Positions 1 through 12,932 are shown, numbered from the stretch's first letter. The stretch is DNA of 64,000 nucleotides from Chimonanthus salicifolius (GCA_013350335.1 CM023533.1:27200869-27264868), one strand, 5' to 3'. Made by a program: numbers and translations. The notes: generated by a model not told the origin, from the sequence alone.

Positions 1-838
1 TCCCTCTTCCTCTCCCTCTCCTGGTTGGCACAACACAAAGAGAGGGAGAAGACGTTTGAACTCCCTCTTCTTTCAGATTTTCTTTTTTTGAGACGATGCA
101 GAATTTAGGACTTCTATCTTTTATTTATTTTTCATACTTTATTTTTTATTTTTTAATAAGATGAAGGTTTTTTCTGCTTTTATTTATATTTCTTTTTCTC
201 TATAAATAAAATCATAATATCTCTCTTAAATTGAGAAGGATACAACAAATCACAACGTTATTTTTAAGAGTAAAACTTAGATCAGATTTTAACCCGACTC
301 TCATCATCTAACTCGAGAAATCAATAGATTTAAGTTGTATTTTTGTATATCTCAAATCGAGTCGAATTAGAAAAAAATAGATCTATATAAAATTTAGATC
401 AAATTAGATTGAGAAATTTAAAACCAACTCAATTTGATCTGAATCTATCAAATTATAAAATAATACAACACTCGAATTGAGTCTGGGTCAGAAATTTCAA
501 TCAAATTCAATAATTTTAAACTCAACCCAATCCAATCTGAATTTCAACTCTAATTATTTTACATAGATAGATGCATGTTTACAAGTTGATACGAGATATA
601 GAGAGTTGATGGACCAGTGCACCGACAAATTTTTCTAGTTTCTAAGACTCTTGTGCACGTGAAATCAAGAATCCGTTAACAGACAAAATTCATCATTCAC
701 ATTCGATTTAAAAATTTAGTGAGTTGAAAATTTTAATTAAATTAAAAAAATTCTTGATGTATTTAATTTAAAATTGAGTTGAATAGGTTTTAATATTTTT
801 ATACTTCTGACCAATAGACTATGGTACTCTTTTTCTAG
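1..838. other. AT-rich intergenic sequence at left edge
   Basis: No gene is supported here. The stretch 260-560 is an imperfect run of short motifs of the type AACTCGA, GATCTGAAT and CAAATCGAGT on both strands. This resembles decayed MITE ends like those seen elsewhere in the window. The first 100 bases are pyrimidine-rich and could be the edge of something outside the window. Confidence 0.4.
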
Positions 839-1013
839 GGCATTGGGTATTCGGTGCTTCACAACTGGACAACAATCAACATCTGCAGTAGACGGCGAAA
901 AAGATAGCTACCATACCATTTCAACCCAATTCCACCGCCAAGCAACCAATGATGCATTTTCCAAATTCCAAGGTCAGCAAGCAAAGTGCAGATTCCGATG
1001 TCCACCAGAGTAA
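839..1013 (+). CDS. Possible orphan terminal exon, 57 codons, unrecognised
   Basis: After a plausible acceptor (ttttctag, ending at 838) the sequence is open for 57 codons from 840 to a TAA at 1011-1013. It has no ATG. Its base composition is clearly less AT-rich than its flanks, and the predicted peptide is polar and varied (begins ALGIRCFTTGQQ, ends CRFRCPPE). This is what a last coding exon looks like. No matching upstream exon can be seen in bases 1-838, so the rest of the gene would lie to the left of the window or have been lost. I do not recognise the peptide. It could equally be a captured gene fragment or chance. Confidence 0.3.
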
Positions 1014-1559
1014 AAAGCCATCTTTACAGTAATTTTTTTTATTTTATCTGCACTCAATTCTCATAAAATAAGACACTTTTACTATTTTAATTTTATTATT
1101 TAAATCATAAAAAGTGTCAGCCTCTTTAGCGTACATTAAGTAATTTTTTAAATTCTAATCTTGGTGTCTGCGTGAAGTTGTGGATTGAATATCTATGTCT
1201 AATTTAATGTGTCTTAAAAATAGTGAGCAGATCTGTGAAATTTCAAAAGGAGTGTGTCTGAATTTTTACACGTTAATTTAAAAAAAAAATTAAATTCTAA
1301 ATTTTCTTTTATCATCATGTTAAAAAATTATATTTTTCTCTCCCTCTTCTTAATCAAATTCAAATTTTAAAGATGTTTCCATTCCCTTAATATCTTTCAT
1401 TTATAGTCTTTTAATTATTCATACTAAAGCATATGATATTCACGAGGTATATGCCATTTCAAAATGATATTATCTCATTTGTTAGAATGTAGTATAAAAT
1501 TAGAGACATTGATTAAGTCCATGCAAGCCATTCCTTAGTAGAACTACTTTTATTTATTT

Positions 1560-2035
1560 TTCAAATGCAGCAGGAGAAGTTTCCTCCTTGTCCTTCTGGG
1601 TTTGCTCGGCCCAAGCTGCGGGCCTGTGTGTAGTTTTCTGGGCTCTGTTTTTTTTTAGCTTCCCCTTTCTGGGTCTGTTAGTGATTTGTTTTTTAGAAGC
1701 TACAAGAGATGCATATAAATAAAAAGAGTAAATAAAAACAACAAATAAAGATAACAGAAAGAGAGACGACCACCACTCAAGATATAGAACAGAGCACTTT
1801 AGAGCTCAAGCTAGCTTTTCAAGCATGTAAAATGTCTAAAGATATTCCTGAATTCTGATAGAGAAGTAGCCCATAATACACACTTGGTGAAAGCACGTCT
1901 TGTAAGTTTGTGGCTTGTTCTGTGTCACCTGTTCTGGGCCGTAGGCTTCATAGCATTCTTTCCTTTTTCTTTTCTTTTTGTAATTTTTGGGATATTTTCC
2001 CTCCATTTTTTTTAATGATATTTACCATGTAAAAG
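1560..2035. mobile_element. LINE-like 3' fragments (degenerate)
   Basis: Positions about 1845-1905 share a run with the LINE in PAPS intron 3 (around 31595-31650): both carry a segment reading cacacttggtga followed by agcacgtctt. The flanking T-rich sequence ending near 2035 (gtaatttttgggat, then tttttttaatg) resembles the end of plant L1-type elements. The pieces are short and broken, and no target-site duplication was found. Confidence 0.35.
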
Positions 2036-2405
2036 AAAAAATGCAGCAGGGGCAGATGACAATTCTAGAATATATACTCTTTCTCCCTCTCACAAGTCAC
2101 AATTCACAAACGTGGAAAGACTGAGGACACTCTTCACGGGCATCCTCATCAACACAAGAAGAATAAACACCACTGAAGGAAAGGAAACATTACATGCACC
2201 ATTTGGTACCAGAAAGCAATATTGTATGCAAGGAAACAAATGTGGGCCTGTCTTTCAGGCGTGGACTGTTTGCCTGTGATCCTTCATCACTTTTAATGTT
2301 AGTAGAACCCGTGAACCTCTCTCTCTCTCTCTCAATTCTCTTTCCACCTAACAGGATAAAAGAAGCATATAAAATTTCTCAATAAACCAATCAACCTTCC
2401 TTCAC

Positions 2406-5400
2406 ATGAACTCAAAGTCTCTGCTCATTCTTCTCTTCTCAATGTCCAATTTTCTACGTACTTGTGTTATATTTTTTCTTCTTCTCTTACACTGTGATCA
2501 ATCACTCTCCTACAACAAAGGAATTCGATCACATAGGCCGCCGCCACCGAAGAATTTCCGAGGCAATCGGACAAACACCCAATTGGCAGAACAGCAATTC
2601 ATGAAATGGGTCAGATTTGTTGGGGGTCTCCAACACTCAGTCTTCTCCACAGCAGTGAATAAGCTCATCCCTTCATACACTCTCACTGTTGCTAAGAAGT
2701 CTACCCATGGACACTTCAAGTCGATTCAGGCGGCTATTGATTCACTTCCTCCTATTAACCTTGTCAGGGTTAGGATTAAGGTCCATGCAGGAGTTTATAC
2801 GTGAGTCCCAACAATATTAGTCCATTCTTCTCACTTGAGTTCATTGATACGACAATTGGGTTTTGTTCAAAGTGCTAGATTGCTACATTTTCATGTAGGA
2901 GACTAGATAGTTGGATATTTCAATTTTTCTAATCTCTGATCAGTTTGAGTGAAATTGAGTGTGATGCAGAATTCTGTCATTTCTTGAAAAGTTTTCATGA
3001 AAAAGATGGAGTGATCCTTTTTTTTTTATTCCTTTTTTTCTTTTTTATGTGGAAATGAGTTTGATATTTATCACAAAAACAAGTACTAGAAATTATTTTC
3101 CTTTTTTCATTCACTTGTGACTAAAATGTGAATTGAATTTTGTTCTGAAATTAAAAGATTTTGCTAATTGTCAGGGAGAAGGTGAACATTCCTGCATTAA
3201 AAGCTTACATAACCATAGAAGGAGCTGGAGCAGACAATACAATAGTTCAATGGGGAGACACAGCTCAAACATTAGGACCCAAAAAGCAGCCAATTGGGAC
3301 ATACAACTCTGCAACTTTTGCCGTGAATTCCCCTTATTTCATTGCCAAGAACATGACTTTCAAGGTAAATAAGAAAAGAAACTCGATGATTTTTTACAAT
3401 TAATGCAAATACAGATAAGAAAACAACCAAAATTACCAACAAGAGATGGAAAGAACCAGCTTACCTTTTCACCACTCAGATGATACAAGTGGATAAAAGG
3501 ATAAATCCAGTATATATATATTTATCAAAGACACCAGTGTCATTTCCATTACATATCATAAATTCAAACTGTTTTAGGCGTCACGACAGTATGTCATTTT
3601 CTCCTACACAAAAAAATAAAAAATAAAAAAGGCTATTCTATATTGGGTTTTGGGTTCTAACCCATTCTCTGTTCTTTTGTAAACCCATGTGACATTCTCC
3701 ATAAGAATCACAATTTTTATGATTCCTTTGTCTTATACTGTAGGTTTCATTTGTTCAGGCTTCAAACCCAACATAGAAATTTCTTATTTATTTTTGAAAC
3801 ATATTCTATTTCAATCAGATTAACATTCCTTAAGATAGTTTTATATTAAATTAGTTTTGCCAATGCCACTAACTTCCAGAATTGCTGGATGTGTTGTGAC
3901 TTTTCCATCTAATTTTTTACCTAGTTTCATTTAAACTCTGTTTAGAGCACTGATTATAAGAATGTTCAATGTTTTTCATTTTTCTTGGCAGAATACTGCC
4001 CCAATTCCACCACCAGGAGCTGCAGGAAAGCAAGCGGTTGCATTTAGAATATCAGCAGATACAGCAGTCTTTGTAGGTTGCAAGTTCTTGGGTGCGCAGG
4101 ATACACTCTATGATCAGTTGGGTAGGCATTATTACAAAGATTGCTACATTGAAGGTTCTGTGGATTTCATATTTGGAAATGGGCTTTCTCTGTTTGAGGT
4201 CAGATTCTCACCTTGTCATGTTCAATGAAGTCTTTTCCCCCTCAATGCACAAGAATTAAAGAAAGTCCCTCACTTTTTCCTCTACATTCTGGTCTTGAAT
4301 TCCAAACTGGGAACTATTATTTAAAGTGTCCAGACCTCTTAGAGTGTCTAATAATCTTTAAAAGATGTGTGAACCTGTTTACACATACACATACATGATG
4401 GGAATCATTTGCTTAGTAATTTTATTTATTGCAGTCCTACAGAGACCACACCATTTATCTTTCTTAACATGAATCTTAGCCTTTCGTGCCAGACTAACAA
4501 ATACATTATTAGGTTTAAAAGAACAGTAATTGAGGCATTCGCCTTTTTCTCATAACTAAAATTTCTAAAGTATTTTCACCATTTAAATGACAATGTGTAT
4601 AAAAAAATATAAATAATATTTTTATAAAAATAAAAATGTCTATATAACAAATTGAAATAGAAAAGTGATTAAGACGCTATTACTTTTTATAGAATTAGAT
4701 TTTTTTTTTCTACTTTTTAAAGAATAAGTGCCAATCATGTTATCTTTAAATGTTGAATTGCCCAAAAGATGTTGATATTTTTCAAACGTGGAAAGATGAG
4801 TAACTTTATAAGAGGGGGTCAACAGTTAGTATGGCATTAAATGCCCAGTTCCCTTAACATGGAAGACAGGAAAAATTAGATGGTATTGGTATAACACGGC
4901 CTATGATAATTCAAAGGGATTGGAGTGATGGTCAGAAACCTGTAAATTTTCACTCCATCCAAAGGGTCACTCTCTATAGAGTTACCCGGTGCATGTGGGT
5001 AAGGAGATTTGCACATGTTTCAAAGATTAGTTAGGTGCTAAAAGAGCACGAACACCTTGTTCATAAAGAAGAATGATGAGATGAATAATCATAGAGACAA
5101 TGAAATGAATGATAAATGAAACCTTTACATCTAGACATAGAAAATGTTATAGTGTTTCGCATAATTGACTTTTTTATTTGAAAAAAAAAAAAAAGCCTGA
5201 ATCACCAATAAAATAAGGTAATAAAATAAGATGAACGGCTTTGTTGTTGTAAAAGGTATTTCAGTCAGAACAACAACAGTAAGACGCCGGCCTCCTCCCC
5301 TAATTGTATATTAATCAATCAGAATAATCAATTGGTGGGAAGATTCTTGTTCTGTCCATGACACCGAAAACCTTTAATAATCAAAAGCAACTTTTGGAGT

Positions 5401-7925
5401 CATTCCTCGTCCAAGAAACAGACAATCCTGACCCAAATGGATAGCCATGTGCCCTGATTAGGCTGAGCTTTGCTGTCTAATTGTTTATTTTTCAGATAAA
5501 TACAGAAGATTAGTTGAAAGATGATAATTTATTTATTAATGTATATTTGTTTCTATGGTAGGGATGCCATGTACATGCAATAGCTCGAAACTATGGAGCA
5601 TTGACGGCCCAAAACAGGAATAACCTTTTAGATGACACAGGGTTCTCATTTGTCCACTGTAAGGTAACTGGGTCAGGAGCTCTTTACTTGGGTAGGGCTT
5701 GGGGAACCTTCTCGAGGGTTGTCTTTGCCTACACATACATGGATAATATCATCATCCCCACTGGCTGGTACAATTGGGGTGACCCCAACAGAGAAATGTA
5801 AGCTTCTCATCTTCCATTCTCTCTTTATGTTCTCTATTGTTATTTTTATACAACTTTTTTTTTTATGAGTAAAGTGTTTAGGTCTTTTAGAACACTTGAC
5901 TAATCTCGGGACATGTGTAAGTCTCTCTACCCACATACATCGAATAACTTTAAGGAGAGTAACCATTTGGAGTGGAGTGGAAATTGAACTCAGGACTCTT
6001 GTTCACGGAATGGGCCTCAGCTGATCTAGGCCCTGGATTGTTGGCCGCCTTTGTCCTTCGGCCTAGTGATCGATCAAAATCTTAATAAGACGGATGCAAC
6101 TCAGTTGAGTTTCTCTACCCATTTATTTCAAACGGTGGGCCAGGCCTGACGACAGCATCTATGGATATTTGATTTTCTAAGTAAGAGACTTGGCTGGCCC
6201 AATGGATCCGGTGGGGTCAGATTTGGGTGGGTCTTATTTGATTTTGATCTATTGCAGGTTTAAGTCTGTTTTGAATCTGGTTAGATTAAGTTGGTTTATG
6301 TATATTTCTTGTTCAGGTTGAATTTACATATTTAATTAACTAAGGAGACATTTTTAATAATATAATAGCAAGACTTCTCCTTAAGTAGGTGTAAATCACA
6401 CATAAATGAATGGATGGCAGTTTGGCCTGAAAACCCAAAAGCCCGAGAAGCCCAACTCGATGAAAATAGGCCTTAAATATTCGTCTATAGCCTAACATTC
6501 GGCTCAAATATTTTATGTGTATTTTTATATTTTTAGTATATATGATAAGATCAACTGTAGAGATTGAAAGTATATTTGATGAGTGTAAGTGGATCAAATT
6601 TCATCTTAAACTTAATTTATAGCTACTTCATCTTAATGTCAAAGTCAATTGGCGTCATTTCCTCAAAAAATTAAAGGACGTCAAGTAACTTTGACTATTT
6701 AAGATTAAGGTGTTACAAATTGATTTTTATGTTCAAATTATATACTTGTAGCTCATTAAGTCTATTTTCTATATGTATGGTTAAACTTTTGATAAAATTC
6801 ATGAATTTTTTTTTAACAAAAATAGAGAAACGAACCAAGTATTGTGATACATAGTCCTGATACTTAGCAGGTTTATCCATTTTTGGCCTTTATCCTCTGC
6901 CTCAGGCTTCCCACTGGACTCTTAATTGGACTCAGACTCTAGCTTTCATTGTCAAAATTGGGCTGGGGCTTGGCACAGTATAGGCCTGGCCTTTTGCCAT
7001 CTCCAGTTAGATATATTGCATACAAACGTGGTAATAGTCAGGTCAATCGGATCTATGGATTTGAGTTGGGTCCACAAATTTATTCAGATCAGTCAAGTGA
7101 GAATTAGACTTGGTGACACGTGGATAAAAAGATATTCACTATTCTAGAATTAGACTTGGTGGAAGCTAAAAGACTGAAACATTAAGATCTACTATGGGGA
7201 TGGGCTTGTCGTGTTTTGGGCCTCCTAGGCCCATTTCAGTTACTGGGCCTGAATCAGAGCCCAACCGATGTCGACATGATTTAGTCAATTGCAGGAGCTC
7301 TGGCTAATTTGTATTTCTAAGGCTTGGACCAGATTTTATAACCAAACTACAAATTTGAGCTTACATAGGCTTGAGATTTTATTGGGTCATCGTTAAAACT
7401 TAGTTTGATTAATCTACAAATCTTATAAAAATAAATAATAAATTAGATAAATATAGTAGTTACTCATAAAGTTAAGATAATATGTAAACAAAATTAAGAT
7501 TTCAGGCTTTCAAGCCTGTATCAGGACACTGGGCTTGGCTTGACCAATATTTCAAACCTTCAATCCTAAAAATGTACTACCCTAAATTAAAAAAATAAAA
7601 TAAAAAATTACACTGTATTGAGTTGACTCATTTGATTAGATTTTCAATCAAGTTAAGTCATGACTTCCACTTAACTTTGTTAACAAGCTGAAAAGAATTA
7701 CTGAGTTACTCAACTCAGATGAGTCGAAGGGCAATAAACTTAAAAAAACCAAAGTTTGTTTTTCCCCTCTGTTTCAGGACTGTATTCTACGGGCAGTACA
7801 AATGCAGTGGACCTGGAGCTAGCTATGCAGGAAGAGTGTCGTGGTCAAGAGAGCTGACTGATGAGGAGGCCCAACCATTTATTTCCCTAAACTTCGTTGA
7901 TGGTTCTGAGTGGGTCAAATTATAA
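2406..7925 (+). CDS. Pectinesterase (pectin methylesterase), PME53-like, five exons
   Basis: Removes methyl esters from cell-wall homogalacturonan. Exons 2406-2800, 3175-3364, 3992-4198, 5562-5797 and 7778-7925 join in frame through GT-AG introns to give 391 residues. The N-terminus has a hydrophobic core (residues about 19-28, [10 protein letters not shown]), so a signal peptide and secretion are expected; a second Met at residue 14 could be the true start. There is no PMEI pro-region, making it a short, type-II PME. Family motifs are intact: GVYTEKV; QAVAFR (209-213); GAQDTLY with Asp231; VDFIFG with the nucleophile Asp252; and LGRAW with Arg309. The end GSEWVKL matches the PME53-type C-terminus. 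The last intron and exon have been duplicated downstream (see 8843-11916). Family assignment is firm; subgroup is by memory of C-terminal form. Confidence 0.93.
4911..5065 (+). mobile_element. tRNA-derived SINE, family A, in PME intron 3
   Basis: It shares with the other family-A copies the order GGGATTGGAGTGATGGTCAG, then AAAGGGTCACTCTCTATAGA, then GTTAGGTGCTAAAAGAGCAC. It is diverged and I could not find a clear target-site duplication. Confidence 0.5.
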
Positions 7926-8802
7926 ATTAGCTTGTAGCATTGTAGCTACCTCATTGATTTAAAACAAATAATGGATATATTGATACATGAATTCTTAGGT
8001 AAAGAATAAAAAAGGTTGTAATCGTTTGTCATTGTTAAGATATATTTAGATTATTTCTTAAATTAACTGTTGCTATTGTATTTCTCGATTTGGGGATTTC
8101 CTCTTTTATATGCTTTTTTTTATCTGTATTCTATCTTCTCTGTAAATAAAGTTTAGGTCTCTCAAAACCAATATCTCATTCTGAGCCTTGAAAGTCCCTT
8201 TCTTCTCCGGCGTTCTCCTCCAATCTGTCATAATTGTCAATAATAATTATTTCTTGTCTGTTTAAAATTAATCTTTCGAGGAGACATTAAAAATAATAAA
8301 AAAGAAAGAAAGAGTAGACTCATGTTCGGGCTTTCAAGCTTTCACTTGATGTTCTATTGGATGAAGAGAGAGCACGAGAAATGAGACCACTAGAGGACCT
8401 CTAGTTTTATCCTCTTGGATATTTGTTTAATACAAAAAAAAGAGGCCAGCTATATAGACACTCGATTTTTCTTCCTCTACACACTCGTTTTCAGAAATTT
8501 AAGTGAAATTACCCTTTTGCCCTTCTACTTAATACTGCTGCATCCACCGAACGAACAGAACGAAAAATTCTTTTGGATGTGAGATCGACCGAACGCTCGC
8601 AAAAGAGAGGGCAAAAAAAATTGTTCAAAGGGTCTCACCGTTGACCGAAACGCAAGGTCTTCTTTACACGTAGATAGGTGGGCCAAGGGCAACCATGGTG
8701 GTGTCAATCTTGGGGGCAGAAGTGTAGGATCCACTTGGATCTAAGGAAAAAACCCACAAAACTGGGTTTCGATCGCCCCAAGCAGCAACGGAAGAAACTG
8801 GC
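5798..8802 (+). repeat. PME tandem duplication, unit 1 (about 3.0 kb)
   Basis: Runs from the donor GT of the last PME intron through exon 5 and the 3' flank. It aligns with unit 2 (8843-11916) almost throughout, at an offset of 3045 at the start, with scattered substitutions and small indels; by eye identity is above 95 percent. Unit 1 lacks about 50 bases present in unit 2 at 10229-10278, between two GC dinucleotides, which looks like a deletion. The duplication start lies in the microhomology AGAAATG (5792-5798 and 8837-8843). Confidence 0.9.
5855..6010 (-). mobile_element. SINE family A copy inside PME intron 4
   Basis: Read on the minus strand, it has a B-box-like segment (GAGTTCAATTTCC), then the family-A body and a terminal A-run (T-run at 5855-5864 on +). 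Because the whole intron was duplicated, the same insertion appears again at 8899-9055, so it predates the duplication. Confidence 0.55.
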
Positions 8803-8840
8803 CAAGGGCAACCATGGTGGTGTCAATCTTGGGGGCAGAA
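8681..8840 (+). repeat. 41-bp duplicated segment at the duplication junction
   Basis: Bases 8681-8721 (starting GGCCAAGGGCAACCATGG) recur without change at 8800-8840. The second copy sits exactly between the end of unit 1 (GAAGAAACTGG, also at the end of unit 2 near 11905-11915) and the start of unit 2 at 8843. It is therefore a templated insert at the breakpoint. Confidence 0.85.
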
Positions 8841-8898
8841 ATGCAAGCTTCTCATCTTCCATTCTCTCTTTATGTTCTCTATTGTTATTTTTATACAA

Positions 8899-9055
8899 CT
8901 TTTTTTTTTATGAGTAAAGTGTTTAGGCCTTTTAGAACACTCGACTAATCTCGGGACATGTGTAAGTCTCTCTACCTACATACATCGAATAACTCTAAGG
9001 AGAGTAACCATTTGGAGTGGAGTGGAAATTGAACTCAGGACTCCTATTCACGGAA
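8899..9055 (-). mobile_element. SINE family A, duplicated copy in unit 2
   Basis: This is the counterpart of the copy at 5855-6010, carried along by the segmental duplication and not a fresh insertion. The two copies differ at only a few positions. Confidence 0.55.
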
Positions 9056-10892
9056 TGGGCCTCAGCTGAACTAGGCCCTGGATTGTTGGCCGCCTTTGTC
9101 CTTCGGCCTAGTGATCGATCAAAATCTTAATAAGACTGAATGCAACTCAGTTGAGTTTCTCTACCCATTTATTTCAAACAGTGGGCCTGGCCTGACGACA
9201 GCATCTATGGATATTTGATTTCCTAAGTAAGCGACTTGGCTGGCCCATTTGAACTTGGCAACGGATCCGGTGGGGTCAGATTTGGCTGGGTCTTATTTGA
9301 TTTTGATCTATTTCAGGTTTAAGTCTGTTTTGAATCTTGTTAGATTAAGTTGGTTTGAGTATATTTCTTGTTCAGGTTGAATTTACATATTTAATTGACT
9401 AAGGAGACATTTTTAATAATATAATAGCGAGACTTCTCCTTAAGTAGGTGTAAATCACACATAAATGAATGGATAGCAGTTTGGCCTGAAAACCCAAAAG
9501 CCCGAGAAGCCCAACTCGATGAAAATAGGCCTTAAATATTCGTCTATAGCCTAACATTCGGCTCAAATATTTTATGTGTATTTTTATATTTTTAGTATAT
9601 ATGATAAGATCAACTGTAGAGATTGAAAGTATATTTGATGAGTGTAAGTGGATCAAATTTCATCTTAAACTTAATTTATAGCTACTTCATTTTAATGTCA
9701 AAGTCAATTGGCGTCATTTCCTCAAAAAATTAAAGGATGTCAAGTAACTTTGACCATTTAAGATTAAGTTGTTACAAATTGATTTTTATGTTCAAATTAT
9801 ATACTTGTAGCTCATTAAGTCTCTTTTCTATATGTATGGTTAAACTTTTGATAAAATTCATGATTTTTTTTTTAACAAAAATAGAGAAACGAACCAAGTA
9901 TTGTGATACATAGTCCTGATACTTAGCAGGTTTATCCATTTTTGGCCTTTATCCTCTGCCTCAGGCTTCCCACTGGACTCTTAATTGGACTCAGACTCTA
10001 GCTTTCATTGTCAAAATTGGGCTGGGGCTTGGCACAGTATAGGCCTGGCCTTTTGCCATCTCCAGTTAGATATATTGCATACAAACGTGGTAATAGTCAG
10101 GTCAATCGGATCTACAGATTTGAGTTGGGTCCACCCATTTATTCAGATCAGTCAAGTTAGAGAATTAGACTTGGTGACACGTGGATAAAAAGATATTCAC
10201 TATTCTAAAATTAGACTTGGTGGAAGCAATATGGTCCTGCTAGAGTCCTGACTGCCAGGTTCGGGATTCAGTGTTGCTAAAAGACTGAAACATTAAGATC
10301 AACGATGGGAATGGCCTTGTCGTGTTTTGGACCTCCTAGGCCCATTTCAGTTACTGGGCCTGAATCAGAGCCCAACCGAGGTCGACATGATTTGGTCAAT
10401 TGCAGGAGCTCTGGCTAATTTGTATTTCTAAGGCTTGGACCAGATTTTATACCCAAACTACAAATTTGAGCTTACATAGGCCTTCAGATTTTATTGGGTC
10501 ATCGTTAAAACTTAGTTATATAATCCACAAATCTTATAAAAATAAATAATAAATTAAATAAATATAATATTTACTCATAAAGTTAAACATAATATGTAAA
10601 CAAAATTAAGATTTCAGGCTGTCAAGCCTGTATCAGGACACTGGGCGTGGCCTGACCAATATTTCAAACCTTCAATCCTAAAATGTACTACCCTAAATTT
10701 AAAAAAAAAAAACACTACACTGTATTGAGTTGACTCATTTGACTAGATTTTGAATCAAGTTAAGTCATGACTTCCACTTAACTTTGTTAACAAGCTGAAA
10801 AGAATTACTGAGTTACTCAACTCAGTTGATTTTTAAGTTGAGTCGAAGAGCAATAAACTTAAAACAATCAATGTTTGTTTTTCCCGTTTCAG

Positions 10893-11040
10893 GACTGTAT
10901 TCTATGGGCAGTACAAATGCAGTGGACCTGGAGCTAGCTATGCAGGAAGAGTGTCGTGGTCAAGAGAGCTGACTGATGAGGAGGCCCAACCATTTATTTC
11001 CCTAAACTTCGTTGATGGTTCTGAGTGGATCAAATTATAA
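10893..11040 (+). pseudogene. Duplicated terminal exon of the pectinesterase (exon 5b)
   Basis: A 148-nt open exon behind an intact acceptor (cccgtttcag). It begins with the same phase-2 join as exon 5a and ends in TAA at 11038-11040. It encodes the same C-terminal segment; the visible coding change is GSEWIKL in place of GSEWVKL. Because PME53-type enzymes commonly end in EWIKL, the downstream copy may hold the ancestral residue. It has no upstream exons of its own. It is either dead weight or an alternative last exon spliced from exon 4 (donor at 5798) when the first poly(A) site is skipped. The intact frame and acceptor leave both options open. Confidence 0.8.
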
Positions 11041-12835
11041 ATAAGCTTGTAACATTGTAGGTACCTCATTGATTTAAAGCAAATAATGGATATATTGATA
11101 CATGAATTCTTAGGTAAAGAATAAAAAAGGTTGTTATCGTTTGTCATTGTTAAGATATATTTAGATTATTTCTTAAATTAACGGTTGCTGTTGTATTTCT
11201 CGATTTGGGGATTTCCTTTTTTATATGCTTTTTTTAATCTGTATTCTATCTTCTCTGTATATAAAGTTTAGGTCTCTCAAAACCAAGATCTCATTCTGAG
11301 CCTTGAAAGTCCCTTTCTTCTCCGGCGTTCTCCTCCAATCTGCCATAATTGTCAATAATAATTATTTCTTGTCTGTTTAAAATTAATCTTTCAAGGAGAT
11401 ATTAAAAATAATAAAAAAGAAAGAAAGAGTAACTCATGTTCGGGCTTCCAAGCTTTCACTTGATGTTCTATTGGATGAAGAGAAAGCACGAGAAATGAGA
11501 CCACTAGAAGACCTCTAGTTTTATCCTCTTGGATATTTGTTTAATACAAAAAAGAGAGGCTAGATATACAGACACTCGATTTTTCTTCTTCTACATACTC
11601 ATTTTCAGAAATTTGAGTGAAATCATCTTTTTGCCCTTCCACTTAATACTGCTGCATCCACCGAACGAACCGAACGAAAAATTCTTTCGGATGTGAGATC
11701 GACCGAACGCTCGCAAAAGAGAGGGCAAAAAAATTTGTTCAAAGGGTCCCACCTTTGACCGAAACACAAGGTCTTCCTTAAGGGTAGATAGGTGGACCAA
11801 GGGCAACCATGGTGGTGTCAATCCTGGGGGCAGAAGTGTAGGATCCACTTGGATCTAAAGAAAAAACTCACAAAACTGGATTTCGGTCGCCTCAAGCATC
11901 AACGGAAGAAACTGGCTAGAGGAGGGTCTCACGTGAGTCAGATCAGAGATCTGATGGATAGATCATCAAAAAACGGAAGGGGTATGGTGGGTCCCGCCGA
12001 CAGAAACTTTTCTGATCAATTGATCTAAGGCTGAGAAGATGATGTAGCAGCAGTAGAAAAATACAGATCTTCAATTTCTTCGATATTTGAGCCAATATTT
12101 GATCTCATTTAAGCAGAAATACCAACTATTTGGAATTTCTTCAATTTCTAATAAAATTTCAAAAAATTCAATATTTTTATACTTGTAGGGTCTCGACTGA
12201 AAGAAACTTCAACAATTATTTTGACTATTGCAAACATTTTTATTTTGAGGCCACTTTCTATCTCTTATAAATTAAGTCTTTAAATTCCTCTCTTTATAGA
12301 GTAAAAAACTTAGTTCATCGATATGGGCGACTGTTACAGGTCGATATACCTCTATTTGCACCCGTTCAAACCTGAACCTCAATGCACTGATGTGTTGCAA
12401 CCAACATGTATGACCTTAATTTTTCCGTTATGTTACAGCCAATACATAATGTATAGATCACATTTCTTATAAGTATTTATCTGAGAATTTTAATTGCAGG
12501 CCCTTTGATGGATCATACAATTGCAAACTAACCAAAACGATATTTAGAATCACATTATTAGATCAACATGTTGATGTAAACCACTTTAAATCATTTGTCA
12601 CTAACAAATGTTTAGTGGAGATCGACGTCATCACTGCTCACAAACTTTCAAATAAATTAGTGTTGTTTAATCATAATCAGCCGCTTAGACTCATTTAAAA
12701 TTCAAACTAAAGAACTAAAGTCCTCTCAAATAAAAAAGTACTTACTTTCCCTTCTTCATGCCTTCATGACCAAGTAAAGTCCCAAGATTTCAAAACTATT
12801 CTTATTATCAAGTTATTCTTATATACATATTTTTT

Positions 12836-12932
12836 TAGGTCCGAGGTGTACAGGCGTCGCACCCGACTAGTCCTTTGGGATATGTGAAAACTCTCCTATC
12901 CGCACGAACCGAATAAGTTGATGGGCTCCCAA
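12836..12932 (-). mobile_element. SINE family A, truncated fragment
   Basis: Contains the family-A 3' half read on the minus strand (CGCACCCGACTAGTCCTTTG, then CTCTCCTATCCGCACGAACC, on +), next to a T-run at 12830-12836. The tRNA-like head is missing. Confidence 0.4.

Larger units (their letters stand above)
8843..11916 (+). repeat. PME tandem duplication, unit 2
   Basis: Second copy of the last PME intron, last exon and 3' flank. It starts with GC (8843-8844) where unit 1 has the donor GT, so the copied intron has no donor or exon 4 of its own. Similarity to unit 1 stops after ACTGGC at 11911-11916. Confidence 0.9.

Noticed and set aside
2194..2385. 63-codon frame upstream of the pectinesterase
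   Set aside because: It lies in the likely promoter or leader, contains a CT-repeat-derived stretch, and has no family likeness.
6340..9656. Two nearly identical 85-codon minus-strand frames (6340-6597 and 9399-9656) that look like a conserved gene pair
   Set aside because: They lie in the duplicated PME intron and are alike only because the intron was copied; they have no domain or codon signal.
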